Shown: piece by piece, positions 25,901 through 33,728 of the stretch | Numbering within the stretch: position 1 is the first letter of the stretch | How the letters are laid out: every line of letters begins with the position of its first letter | From: Kofleriaceae bacterium | Lineage (GTDB): Bacteria > Myxococcota_A > Polyangia > Haliangiales > Haliangiaceae | DNA length: 50,238 nt | Assembly (NCBI GenBank): GCA_025357755.1 | Contig: JANXOP010000178.1 | Location: forward strand, 1-50,238 | Direction of reading: 5' to 3' | Translations under genes and position numbers: made by a program | The notes under the pieces: model-generated | Database searches by the model: none | What the model was told of the DNA's origin: nothing | The model's input: only the letters and a program-made list of their open reading frames with translations

Positions 25901-26969
25901 CACGGTCCCGGGTTCGACGATCCGCGGTGGCGTCGAGGACGCCGGCACGAACGTCGGCATGTACACCAGCATCGCGGTCGCCTCGGATAGCACCGTGTAC
26001 GTCTCGTACTTCGATGTCGATCGCGGCGCGCTCAAGCTCGCGGTGCGCGGTCTCGATGGGACGTGGCAGAAGACCGATGTCGAGCTCGCGACCGGCGCGG
26101 GCGATACCGGCTCGTCGACCAATGCGATCGGCATGTGGAGCTCGCTCACTCTCGACCCGCAAGGTCGTCCCGGCATCGCGTACCTCGCGCACCTGAACGA
26201 TGCGAACGGCCTCCGCGCCGAAGTTCACTTCGCGCAGGCAAACCTCGTCGTCCCGACCGGTCCCGCGGACTGGACGATCACGCTCGTCGATACCGGCAGG
26301 ATCCCGGCCGACGATCCGAACAACCCGAACATCTATCCGCTGCCGGAAGGTCTCGGCCTGTTCATCGATTCGTCGCGCACGCCGACCGGCACTCCGGTCG
26401 TGACGTACTACGACCGCTCGAACGGCGATCTCAAGGTCGCCAAGTGGGACACCGCGATGAACAAGTTCGCCGCGGCGATCACGCTCGATGGCTCGAACGG
26501 CACCGATGTCGGCTGGTCGCCCTCGGTGCAGGTCCAGCCCGATGGCAAGGTCGCGGTCGCGTACGTCAGCGCGACCACGGATGATCTCAAGTACATCGTC
26601 GAGGGCGGCACGCCCGAGATCATCGACGACGGCTACCGGATCGTCGGCACGACCGTCGATGGCCTGCCGAAGCCCGAGTATCACTTCGTCGGCGACGACG
26701 CCGGCCTCGTGCTCTCGAACGGGGTCCCGCAGGTGCTCTACCAGGATGCCACCACGCAGGAGCTCCTGCTCGCGACCCGTGGCGACATGGCGTGGACCCA
26801 CGAGTCGATCGCGGGCGCCACGAACCCGTGGCCCGGCGCGTACGGCTTCTACGCCAGCGACACGCTGTCGCCGGCCTCGCTCGTGATGTCGAGCTGGGTC
26901 ATCGACCAGCCGACCGACGAGAACTGGGTCGAGGTGTTCACGCGCCCGATCGTCATCGGTCGCAAGTAA
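22989..26969 (+). CDS. Large secreted protein with internal MYXO-CTERM-like tag followed by a lipoprotein/beta-propeller part
   Basis: Encodes 1326 aa from the GTG at 22989 (GGAGGG at 22979-22984; an in-frame ATG at 22977 overlaps that SD). Part 1 (about residues 1-850) has a signal-like start with MGACGNFGSCSACGA and long beta-rich stretches (TQVVGNDLRLNLSTTISAKF). It ends in a tag of the MYXO-CTERM type: GCTSCNSTG, hydrophobic SLVLFGIVGIGLL, then RRRR. Without any stop, residue 857 is a Met (ATG at 25557) followed by MVSTFALWAGASVAAS and a Cys cluster, like a second signal peptide. A repeated SIAVASDSTVYVSYFDVDRG / PVVTYYDRSNGDLKVAKWD pattern then suggests a beta-propeller. It looks like two secreted proteins fused in frame. 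Confidence 0.72.
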   Translation: MIVFSTRINRILSVLFVVSMGACGNFGSCSACGATAPLPTGGLPGSQTVEGGAQIRVTPQGFAKLTSVLPGVVNQAFAGGTCVPQGQAGFSTFGAFTGLKYCNATANGCSPGCKINVGVNPGGLTTQVVGNDLRLNLSTTISAKFHGDAYVVDGHVGSCDLTAVSNDLGGSFDVAFGITPSNGELNIHLDHINDFHLSLNFSGCGFVSSVANFFTNAVDAILGSFIADLLTPIIDPLIQGFLPSPLGIASITDIGNLLGGVSPGTKATLETRIVPGGYANLVGNGLSLGVITGLNSDADLTTRTGTRPDNVPYVSEPSTCVPPLPTPDFAAAPHNLPTVNRSALTNPAKAFSLSAANDFNGANETGANVPDIKMGLSETMLDQLGHHLVTSGAMCLGVGTRTIAQLNVGTISLLVPSIGELQSTQGNDPLLLVTRPQRAIDFTIGDNTVASPAITMALSHLEVDFYAFLYERYVRVFTMDLTMNVGINLEFSQVSGMAAMVKPSLVGISSSAVHVTVLNSEFVKETPDHLQMVLPSVFDLVTPLLGNLPPIALPSFAGFTLNNPTIAHVITNQDNFLAITASLGAGFSARQLATTEPLAASAVQALDNALAPTIAPSTGTAHLQGVVTPAPEVVRAALSNQTGGKLPEVTIAVDHFDAGGRELEWSWNLNGGLYRQWSSASPLVIADRAFAWQGKYDIGLISRVKGDIHTQSDEVRIPVIVDSVGPKIFDDQLVDNDGTFSVPVWDTVSGKDVQVAFGRPGDDKPRTEWTYQGDAAFTRDQYEKMQFAGDIQVFARDEAGNVAVALVAPFHGTSGTAGCTSCNSTGAPTSGSLVLFGIVGIGLLRRRRTLSKRTIKMVSTFALWAGASVAASMQPGCSCSDKTSACEATADCTMCPEGQIPFCIDNTCVCSTDIPAGKVGPYSDIGVNAAGDMWVSAYAQSHGDLVVAHATGGRIPDKDWEWVDGVPAGPITVPGSTIRGGVEDAGTNVGMYTSIAVASDSTVYVSYFDVDRGALKLAVRGLDGTWQKTDVELATGAGDTGSSTNAIGMWSSLTLDPQGRPGIAYLAHLNDANGLRAEVHFAQANLVVPTGPADWTITLVDTGRIPADDPNNPNIYPLPEGLGLFIDSSRTPTGTPVVTYYDRSNGDLKVAKWDTAMNKFAAAITLDGSNGTDVGWSPSVQVQPDGKVAVAYVSATTDDLKYIVEGGTPEIIDDGYRIVGTTVDGLPKPEYHFVGDDAGLVLSNGVPQVLYQDATTQELLLATRGDMAWTHESIAGATNPWPGAYGFYASDTLSPASLVMSSWVIDQPTDENWVEVFTRPIVIGRK

Positions 26970-27007
26970 GAAATTCGCCCCGAGGGCCGCGCGTTGTCAT
27001 CTTCTGG

Positions 27008-28240
27008 ATGATGCGCGCGGCCTTTGTCGTTTTCGGAATCCTGGCGTCCACCTCCCTGCTCGCAGGCGCAGCTCCCTGCACGGACGACGACGACGGACCA
27101 GACACCAAGATGATCGAGGGCCCCAAGGCCGGCCACGACACGATGTCGCTGACCAAGGCCAAGTTCAGCGAGCTTCCCGGTTGGACCGACGACAAGCTCT
27201 CCGAGGCGGTGCCTTCGTTCATGAGCTCGTGCGCACGGCTCGCCGAGCTCAAGGACGAGGACCCGGTGGGCGTCGATGGTCACGGTGGCATCGCGAAGAA
27301 CTGGCGGGCCGCCTGCGCCGCCGCCGCGAAGCTCAAGCGGGGCGACGATGCCGCCGCCCGTACCTTCTTCGAGACCGAGTTCGTGCCGTTCGTGGCCGCC
27401 GGCAAGAAGGGTCCGATGGGCAAGCTGACCGGCTTCGACGTGCAAGAGGTCCATGCCTCGCGCAAGAAGCAGGGCAAGTTCCAGATCCCGATCCTCGCGC
27501 GGCCCAGTGACCTCGCGATGGTCGACCTCGGCAAGTTCATCAAGGATGCCCACGGTCGCCGCGTGTGGGGCCGGATGAATGCGACCGGCGAGATCGAGCC
27601 GTACTTCACGCGCTCCGAGATTCGCAAGGGCGCGCTCGCCGCACAGAAGCTCGAGATCATGTACGCCGACGATCCGGTCGACGTGTTGTTCGCGCAGATC
27701 GAAGGCTCGGCGAAGGCAAAGATGGACGACGGCTCCGAGGTCTGGCTCGAGTTCGCCGGCAAGAATGGCCGCTCGTACATGGGCGTCGGCGGCTTGCTGA
27801 AGGCCCGCGGCGCGCTCGCGAAGCCGGGCAGCGGCACGATGCAGGGCATCCGCAAGTGGTTCGTCGAGAACCCGACCAAGTTCGACGAGGTGATCGACAA
27901 CGATGCCTCGTACGTGTTCTTCAAGGAATCGAAGGTGCCCGGCGCAGTCGGCTCGCAGATGGTGATCCTCACCGCGGAGCGCTCGCTCGCGGTCGACCGC
28001 GCGTTCATCGCGATGTCGACGCCGATCTTCGTCGATACCAAGGCGCCGGTCGTCGGCCAGCTCGGTACGACCGCGCCTTGGCAGCACCTCGTGATCGCGC
28101 AAGACACCGGGGCCGGCATCCAGGGCGCCGTGCGCGGCGACGTGTACTGGGGCGACACCCGCGATGCCGCGGAGCGCGGGGGTCGGATGGGCGGCCCGGG
28201 GCGCTACTGGGTGCTACTGCCGAAGGGCGTCACGAAGTAG
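27008..28240 (+). CDS. mltA: Membrane-bound lytic murein transglycosylase A
   Basis: Encodes 410 aa. The ATG at 27008 (or 27011) opens a signal peptide ending near AGAAPC. It matches the MltA family: N-domain KNWRAACAAAAKL and FFETEFVPFVAA; MltA core RPSDLAMVDLGKFI, IEPYFTRSEIRKG and VDVLFAQIEGSA; and a C-terminal 3D domain VIAQDTGAGIQGAVRGDVYW and GPGRYWVLLP with the conserved aspartates. The reaction is cleavage of MurNAc-GlcNAc bonds in peptidoglycan with 1,6-anhydroMurNAc formation, in the periplasm. Length is normal for the family. Its 3' end overlaps the convergent PHP gene by 11 bp. Confidence 0.9.
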   Translation: MMRAAFVVFGILASTSLLAGAAPCTDDDDGPDTKMIEGPKAGHDTMSLTKAKFSELPGWTDDKLSEAVPSFMSSCARLAELKDEDPVGVDGHGGIAKNWRAACAAAAKLKRGDDAAARTFFETEFVPFVAAGKKGPMGKLTGFDVQEVHASRKKQGKFQIPILARPSDLAMVDLGKFIKDAHGRRVWGRMNATGEIEPYFTRSEIRKGALAAQKLEIMYADDPVDVLFAQIEGSAKAKMDDGSEVWLEFAGKNGRSYMGVGGLLKARGALAKPGSGTMQGIRKWFVENPTKFDEVIDNDASYVFFKESKVPGAVGSQMVILTAERSLAVDRAFIAMSTPIFVDTKAPVVGQLGTTAPWQHLVIAQDTGAGIQGAVRGDVYWGDTRDAAERGGRMGGPGRYWVLLPKGVTK

Positions 28241-29702
28241 GTTTCCAGGCGCCGTCGCCATCGGCATCGACGAGGATCGGCGAGATCACGGCGAATGGCG
28301 TGACGCCCTGCTTCTTCCACTTGTCGCGCTGATACGTGCCGGTCATCTCGAGTGGCAGTGCTTCATCGCCATCGATCGCCACGCCGATGAACGTGTCGTG
28401 GGTGCCGACCTGGAGCTCTCGCGTCAGCTCGAAGTCGCGCTGGGCCGGAACTACGATCGTGGTCGTCGCGGTCCCGACCGTGATCCGCAGGCGTGTCGGC
28501 TTCACGAACGCCGCGTGCGAGGTCTTCACGGTGATCCAGACCGAGCCGCTCGCCGCGATCATCTGACCGGGCCCGACACTCGCACCGTCTCGACCATGCC
28601 GCACGGCGACGTCGAGCCACGGCCCCGAGGTCGCCACCGTGCGGCGATCGCGGATCGCCTGGATGAACGCGGCCTGATCGTACGCACCGGGCAGCGTCAC
28701 GAACGTGCGTGCGGTGCCGTCGAGCACCCAGTTGAAGTCGTGGGTGTCACTACCGCCCATCGCCGCGATCGCCTGGCCGTGCTGATAGAACGTGTAGAAG
28801 TCGCGCAGCTGATCATCGAGCCGGCGATCACCGTCGGTGTTGTTTGCGAGATAGCCCGCGACGACTTCCATCGCATCGAACTCGAGGGGAAACGGCGGGG
28901 GCCAGCTCGTGCCATCCCAGTGCGTCGTATCGAACAGCGACTGGTAGCGAAACCGAGGGTGGTTGACCTGGATGATAGGATGATTCGGCAGCGCGCGTAG
29001 AAGCCGAAACAGCGTCGCGGGATCGGCCTTCACGATCTGATCGGCGGTCGGCGCCGTGATCGCGGGATAGATCCCGACGTGCATCATCTCCGACGTGATC
29101 TCGTTCGAGGGCACCGAGTGGATCTTCGCGCCGACGCCGAGCTGCGCGATCGCCGCGTTCGCGTCGCCACTGGTGTTGTGGTTCGCGAGGCCGATCACCT
29201 GGATCCCGGCCGCGAGCTGCGCGGCGACGCGCTGGAGGTTCGGCATGCCGGAATCCGGCGAGGCCTCGGCATGGACGTGCATGTCGGCGGCGACGACGTT
29301 CGCCGGTGGCACCCACGCGCGCACGAGCGGAATCGCGAGCGTGGTGTCGCCGTCGAGCGTGACCGTGCCTTGCCAGCGCTCGTAATCGAAGCCGTGCCAC
29401 GCCCACACCGTGTACGTCCCCGGTGCGAGCGCACACGGCTTCGCAGCGATCGGAACCTTGCCGGCACCTTCGGCGAGCACGATGCCATCCCACGTGCCGA
29501 GTACGCCGGGCGAGAGCACACAGGCCGTCGCGCCCTGCCGCTGGCCATACAGATCGATCGTGCCCAGATGGACGACCTCTGCGTTCTGCATCAACACGAT
29601 CCGCGCCGCGATCGGCTGGCCTTGATCGGTGACCGCGATGGTCAAGTTCGAAGACGTCGCGCTACTGCACGCCGCGAGGGCTGCGCACGCGAGTACCTTC
29701 AC
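28230..29702 (-). CDS. PHP-domain metallohydrolase lipoprotein (CehA/McbA type)
   Basis: Encodes 490 aa. The GTG at 29702 overlaps the upstream stop as GTGA, and gives MKVLACAALAAC (lipid Cys12). An N-terminal carboxypeptidase-regulatory-like beta domain (CALAPGTYTVWAWHGFDYER) is followed by a PHP metal site: ADMHVHAEASPDSG, IGLANHNTSGD, a middle ligand region IIQVNHPRFRYQSL, and GGSDTHDFNW. The CehA/McbA family includes carbamate and other hydrolases, but most members have no known substrate. It is the last gene of a three-gene overlapping operon (30582 to 28230). Confidence 0.82.
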   Translation of the reverse strand: MKVLACAALAACSSATSSNLTIAVTDQGQPIAARIVLMQNAEVVHLGTIDLYGQRQGATACVLSPGVLGTWDGIVLAEGAGKVPIAAKPCALAPGTYTVWAWHGFDYERWQGTVTLDGDTTLAIPLVRAWVPPANVVAADMHVHAEASPDSGMPNLQRVAAQLAAGIQVIGLANHNTSGDANAAIAQLGVGAKIHSVPSNEITSEMMHVGIYPAITAPTADQIVKADPATLFRLLRALPNHPIIQVNHPRFRYQSLFDTTHWDGTSWPPPFPLEFDAMEVVAGYLANNTDGDRRLDDQLRDFYTFYQHGQAIAAMGGSDTHDFNWVLDGTARTFVTLPGAYDQAAFIQAIRDRRTVATSGPWLDVAVRHGRDGASVGPGQMIAASGSVWITVKTSHAAFVKPTRLRITVGTATTTIVVPAQRDFELTRELQVGTHDTFIGVAIDGDEALPLEMTGTYQRDKWKKQGVTPFAVISPILVDADGDGAWKPTS

Positions 29703-30271
29703 AACCCGAATTCGACGCCGCCGGTGATCGCGACACCGAGCTGTGGCTCCGCGCCGAGCGAGTGACCGAACGCGCCGACGCCGAGCTCGAGCGCGCCTTG
29801 CACGGTAATCGCGATACCCTTGCTCGCCTCGACACGGATGCCGCCGCCGAGGTGCAACGGGATCGCCGCGCCACTCACGTTGTCGTTCCCGAACCGCACG
29901 TAGCGCAGGCCGACGCCGCCGCGCAAGAACGGCCAGAACTGGCCCTGCGGCGTGAAGTAGTGGCGGACGCCGGCTTCGAGCTCGGCGGCACCACCTTGGG
30001 CGAGGCCGTGATCGCAGACGTAGGTGTCGGCGCGATCGCGAAAGCACGCCGCGGTGCCGCCGCCGAACGTGAAGCTCGCGGTGCCGTCGAACCAATCGCT
30101 CGACGAGAGTTGATAGAGATAGTGACCCGCGACGCGCACGCCGCCCGCGGTCACGCGCCCTCCCGTCGCGACGCCGAGGTCGGCGCCGAGCGCCTGATCG
30201 GGCATCACGGATGGCGCCGGATCCGCGGCCGCGGTCGACGCGATCAACAGCAGCAGCGCTACCCGCGACAT
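29699..30271 (-). CDS. Outer-membrane beta-barrel protein
   Basis: Encodes 190 aa. The signal peptide MSRVALLLLIASTAAA is followed by amphipathic strands of about 10 residues with alternating hydrophobics (RVTAGGVRVAGHYLYQL, FWPFLRGGVGLRYVRFG, GIAITVQGALELGV) and a short final strand GVAITGGVEFGL. This is typical of a small 8-strand OmpA/OmpX-like barrel. It has two cysteines (CFRDRADTYVC) in a loop. It overlaps the upstream Cys-rich lipoprotein by 13 bp and the PHP gene by 4 bp. Confidence 0.75.
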   Translation of the reverse strand: MSRVALLLLIASTAAADPAPSVMPDQALGADLGVATGGRVTAGGVRVAGHYLYQLSSSDWFDGTASFTFGGGTAACFRDRADTYVCDHGLAQGGAAELEAGVRHYFTPQGQFWPFLRGGVGLRYVRFGNDNVSGAAIPLHLGGGIRVEASKGIAITVQGALELGVGAFGHSLGAEPQLGVAITGGVEFGL

Positions 30272-30582
30272 GCCGTGACCTTCGCGCCCGCGCCGTGGCT
30301 ATCGCGTTGCTGGCAGGTATACGCACCGAGGAACGTGCAGCTCGGATCTCCCGCGCAGCTGTACGCGCACACGCCCCCGCCGGCTTCGTCGATACAGCGC
30401 GTCTCGCTCGGGCAATCCGCGTCGGTATCGCACAACACCGTGCAGAACCCACCGGGCCAGTGGCCGCCGGTGAGGCACTCTTCGTTGCACTCCGAGTTCA
30501 TCTCGCAGCGCGCGCCGACATCGCGCGAGACGTCCGTCGATTGGCACGCAGCCACGACGACGAGAAGGAGGGCAAGCCGCAT
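30259..30582 (-). CDS. Small Cys-rich lipoprotein
   Basis: Encodes 107 aa. MRLALLLVVVAACQST is a lipoprotein signal (lipobox VAAC). The mature part has eleven cysteines in EGF/Dickkopf-like spacing: CEMNSECNEECL, GGFCTVLCDTDADCPSETRC, CAYSCAGDPSC. It is the first gene of the three-gene operon with the outer-membrane barrel and the PHP hydrolase. Function unknown. Confidence 0.68.
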   Translation of the reverse strand: MRLALLLVVVAACQSTDVSRDVGARCEMNSECNEECLTGGHWPGGFCTVLCDTDADCPSETRCIDEAGGGVCAYSCAGDPSCTFLGAYTCQQRDSHGAGAKVTACRG

Positions 30583-30623
30583 CGCGTCGAAGCTACCGCG
30601 CGAGGATCGCGGGGGCCAAGAAA

Positions 30624-31256
30624 CTATCGTCGCCGTCGGCGTGTGACGCCCGCCGCATGTGCGAGCGCCGAGATCAGAGCTTCACCGGCACGCGGCGACT
30701 CGCGCGCCGCATCCACGAGCGGTTGGAGTGCAGCATCGAGATCGTGCAGGCCGCGCAACGGCCCCGCTGCGACCCAGACGAGATCGAGCGCGCGCCGCGC
30801 CGCGACCTCGCCGATCAACACCGCGAACTGGGGCGTCGCGATACATGCGAGCCGCGCGAGCTCCGCGACCGAGAGCGATCCGAGCCGGCCGCCGCCGATC
30901 AACCACTCGGCGAGGGCCTCCCAGACCCCGGGCTCGACGATCGCGGCATCCTGTGGCGCTTCCGGAATCCGCACCACGTTCGGCGCGACCGCACCGCGCT
31001 CCGGCGGCGTGATCACCGCGACATGCCGACCCCCGCGCTCGAGCTGGAGCATCCGCACGAACCTGCGCTCGACGCGCCCGCCATCGCGACGCGCCATCAC
31101 GAAGCCGTCGTCGATCGTCGCGGTCACGCCATCGAGCACGTGCCGCCGGCTCCAGCCATCCGGCATCTCGACGAGCAGCACGTCCGATTCGAGTTGGACC
31201 TTCGCGCAGGCCGACTTGAACGGCATGGGGTCTCGGTACAGCGCAGTCCGACCCAC
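30624..31256 (-). CDS. Conserved-looking protein of unknown function
   Basis: Encodes 210 aa; the start may instead be the Met of MPFKSACAKVQL (residue 11). No signal peptide. The N-half is beta-rich (LLVEMPDGWSRRHVLDGVTA, GRHVAVITPP). The C-half is helical and Ala/Leu-rich (LAEWLIGGGRLGSLSVAELA) and ends in a run of Arg. I recognise no family. It is transcribed in the same direction as, and 36 bp downstream of, the HTH-EIIA gene. Confidence 0.55.
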   Translation of the reverse strand: MGRTALYRDPMPFKSACAKVQLESDVLLVEMPDGWSRRHVLDGVTATIDDGFVMARRDGGRVERRFVRMLQLERGGRHVAVITPPERGAVAPNVVRIPEAPQDAAIVEPGVWEALAEWLIGGGRLGSLSVAELARLACIATPQFAVLIGEVAARRALDLVWVAAGPLRGLHDLDAALQPLVDAARESPRAGEALISALAHAAGVTRRRRR

Positions 31257-31292
31257 GATGCGACAAGCATAGCGTGGTCGGCGGAGGCCGGA

Positions 31293-32186
31293 TCAGGGCT
31301 TTTTGACGGGCGACAGGATCGTCTTGGGCGCGGGAATGTTCGGAATAGCCTTTTTCGGCTTCGACCGCTTCTTGGCCTTCGGCGGCGGTTCCGGGGCCTT
31401 GGCGGCCTGGAGCCGGCGGATCGCGCGCAGGCGCAGGGTGCGATCGAGCTGGGGCTTGAAGTCCTCGGGCTTGAACTCCTGCATCGTGCCCTCACGCACC
31501 GAGGCATCCTCCTTGAGGAGTAAGGCCCGCAGCTGATCCGGCGAGCTCAGCGAGCGCAGCTTCGCGATCGTGGTCGGGTTGCGCAGCGCGCGCGCGAGCC
31601 GGCCCAAGATCGGCAAGTGCAACCGGTCGTACTTGAGGCCGAGCAAGAAGAACAGATACGTCGGCGCGCCATCCGGTGCGCCGAAGTTGATGCCGCTCCA
31701 CGATCGACCGACGATGATGAACGGCCGACCGATCTTGCCCTTGTCCTTCGCGCGGGTGTGCAGGAAGGCCACGCCACCCTCCATCGCCGTCGACGAAAGC
31801 GACTCGCGCTCGACGACGGCACCGACGAACCACGGCTTGTCCGTGAGCCAGCCGTTGGTGTACGCGCGTGCCGCGAGCTCGTCGATCACCGAGATCGGCG
31901 TGGTCGCTCGCATGTTCGTGATGATCGCCTGATCGGGGAGCAGGTCCTCGAGCGGCAACTTCATGCCGTCGGGCACGTCCGCGAAGTTCTCGTCGTCGCC
32001 GACGAGCTGCTCCTCGATCCATGCATCGATCTGTTCGCGCCTGAAGCGCCACTGACGCTCGACCTGCAGGGCGGGGATTTTCCCCGCCGTGACGAGCTTG
32101 CTGACGGTCTGCTCGTCGAGATGCAGATACGTCGCCAGCTCGTGCATCGTCAGCAGCGGGGTGTCATTGCCTTGCTTTTTCGCCAT
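31293..32186 (-). CDS. Excisionase-type HTH fused to PTS EIIA (fructose/nitrogen type)
   Basis: Encodes 297 aa. Residues 11-60 are a MerR/excisionase-family helix-turn-helix (LTMHELATYLHLDEQTVSKL, then WRFRREQIDAW). Residues about 78-230 follow the PTS_EIIA_2 (PtsN/fructose) fold: VIDELAARAYTNGWL, then GGVAFLHTR with phospho-accepting H143 kept, and YLFFLLGLKYDRLHL. The C-terminus is a Lys/Pro-rich tail (PPPKAKKRSKPKKA). EIIA domains of this type receive phosphate from HPr-like proteins and act in regulation rather than sugar uptake. The fusion implies DNA binding controlled by phosphorylation; that is inference. No PTS transporter is nearby. Confidence 0.8.
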   Translation of the reverse strand: MAKKQGNDTPLLTMHELATYLHLDEQTVSKLVTAGKIPALQVERQWRFRREQIDAWIEEQLVGDDENFADVPDGMKLPLEDLLPDQAIITNMRATTPISVIDELAARAYTNGWLTDKPWFVGAVVERESLSSTAMEGGVAFLHTRAKDKGKIGRPFIIVGRSWSGINFGAPDGAPTYLFFLLGLKYDRLHLPILGRLARALRNPTTIAKLRSLSSPDQLRALLLKEDASVREGTMQEFKPEDFKPQLDRTLRLRAIRRLQAAKAPEPPPKAKKRSKPKKAIPNIPAPKTILSPVKKP

Positions 32187-32256
32187 TTAAACGCCGTCGG
32201 ACATCTTAGAAGGCCCTTTACGCGCGCGCCATGAAAGGGTGCCGTAGAATTTTTCT

Positions 32257-33141
32257 ATGAAACGGTCGCGCTGGTCGTTGCGACGAGCCCGGGTCCTGCT
32301 CGGCACCAAGTTCCTGCTGATTGCGGGGCTCGTGGGCTTTGTGGTGGTCGCATGGCTTGCGGAATTGATTATTGGCCTCCACCGCCCGGTCGACCTGGGA
32401 CCGGTCTTTGCGGGCCTCATGGCGGCCATTCCCGCCGTCCTGTGGCTCGCGTTCTTCTATCTGATGGACCGTCACGAGCCCGAGCCCAAGCAGCTCGTGA
32501 TCGGCGTGTGTGTGCTCGGGGCCCTTGTCGCCGCCCCGATCGCGGACTTCGTCCAGTACCAGGCCGTACCGCCGGTCGCGCTCGAGCTCCACGGGATCAC
32601 CGCGATCTCGCTCGATCGCCTGATCTACGCGGTGTTCGTGGTCGGCCTCGCCCAGGAGGTCTGCAAGTACGCGGTCGTGCGCTACACCGTCTACACGTCG
32701 CGCGAGTTCGACGAGCCGATGGACGGCATCGTCTACATGATGGCCTGCGGGACCGGCTTCGCGATCTGGGTCAACTACCACCGGCTCTCCGGCCAGGGTC
32801 ACTCCGTGATCCTGTCGACGGCGGCGGCCCAGGCCGTGGTCACCACGCTCGCCCACGCATCGTTTGCGGGGTTTCTCGGCTACGTGATGGGCCGCTCGAA
32901 GTTCTCCAAGCGGACGCCCTTCGTGCGCAGCGTGCTGGTGTTCCTCGGGCTCGTCGGTGCGGCCGCGCTCAATGGCCAGTTCCAGCTCGTCGAGGACTAC
33001 GTCGTGCGCAGTGGCCTGCACCTGCATCCGTGGCGCGGTGTGTTCTACGCGGCGGTGTGCGCGGCGATCGTGTTCGGCATCATCTGGTGGTTCTCGCAGC
33101 GCTTGCTCGAGAAATCGCCGTTCCGAAAGGGCGGCGCATGA
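32257..33141 (+). CDS. PrsW-family intramembrane metalloprotease, variant active site
   Basis: Encodes 294 aa with about eight hydrophobic helices. Family landmarks: YLMDRHEPEPKQL, VVGLAQEVCKYAVVRY (aligned with the E-E-x-x-K motif, but here Q133-E134-x-x-K137), EFDEPMDGIVYMMACGTGFA, and TTLAHASFAGFLGYVMG with H200. PrsW cleaves membrane-anchored anti-sigma factors in Bacillus. The first glutamate is replaced by glutamine here, so activity should be checked. The stop overlaps the next start (ATGA at 33138-33141), and that protein has a single C-terminal membrane helix. Confidence 0.82.
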   Translation: MKRSRWSLRRARVLLGTKFLLIAGLVGFVVVAWLAELIIGLHRPVDLGPVFAGLMAAIPAVLWLAFFYLMDRHEPEPKQLVIGVCVLGALVAAPIADFVQYQAVPPVALELHGITAISLDRLIYAVFVVGLAQEVCKYAVVRYTVYTSREFDEPMDGIVYMMACGTGFAIWVNYHRLSGQGHSVILSTAAAQAVVTTLAHASFAGFLGYVMGRSKFSKRTPFVRSVLVFLGLVGAAALNGQFQLVEDYVVRSGLHLHPWRGVFYAAVCAAIVFGIIWWFSQRLLEKSPFRKGGA

Positions 33142-33728
33142 GCGACGACAAGAAAGACGACAAGCCCGTCGCCGACGCCGTGCCGTTGCCGCCGGTGCTG
33201 CCGACGCCGCAAGAGGCTGCGATGAACGCCGCGATCATCGTCAGCGAGATGGTCGATATCGACAGCGAGTCCGGTGCGGTGATCGCCGCGGCGGCGGCGG
33301 CCGGTGCCGCGATCGAAGCGGCGACCGCCGCGAAGAAGGCCGATCCTTCGACCTCGCGCCCGAACCTGCCGGTCGCCGATGGCGACAAGGGCGATCCGGT
33401 CACGACCGTGAAGCTCTCGCGCGAGCGTATCGTCAAGGCGCTCGAGACCGAGGAGGCCGGGCCGCGCCACCCGCGCGCGCGGCAAGCGAGCGAGCCGATG
33501 CCGGCTACGACGCCCGCTGGCGAGCAGGAGCCGGACGAGCCCGACGAGGATTTCGATCCCGTGGCGATCGCTGCCGCCGCGATCGGGCGGCTGCGATCGC
33601 GCGCGAAGACCGACCTCGGTCAGCTCCGCCTCCAGTACCAGCGCCACGACGGGGTCGTGTTGTTGCTCGCGCTCGTCGTGATGATCGTCGCGGGCCGGGT
33701 CCACGCGGCGCTCGTCAGCCGCCGGTGA
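33138..33728 (+). CDS. Tail-anchored, Ala-rich protein of unknown function
   Basis: Encodes 196 aa. The N-terminal 165 residues are low complexity and probably disordered (acidic, Ala/Pro-rich; SDDKKDDKPVADAV, then EQEPDEPDEDFDP). One hydrophobic helix lies at the C-terminus (VVLLLALVVMIVAG) followed by RVHAALVSRR. The topology is therefore a cytosolic tail with a C-terminal anchor. It is coupled by ATGA to PrsW upstream and by TGATG to the trypsin-like protease downstream, and could be the protease's membrane partner or a PrsW substrate. No family recognised. Confidence 0.65.
   Translation: MSDDKKDDKPVADAVPLPPVLPTPQEAAMNAAIIVSEMVDIDSESGAVIAAAAAAGAAIEAATAAKKADPSTSRPNLPVADGDKGDPVTTVKLSRERIVKALETEEAGPRHPRARQASEPMPATTPAGEQEPDEPDEDFDPVAIAAAAIGRLRSRAKTDLGQLRLQYQRHDGVVLLLALVVMIVAGRVHAALVSRR

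Noticed and set aside
23712..26801. Long minus-strand ORF (over 1000 codons) opposite the large secreted protein
   Set aside because: Arg/Asp/His-rich antisense shadow of a high-GC gene, with no domain or signal; the plus frame has clear features.
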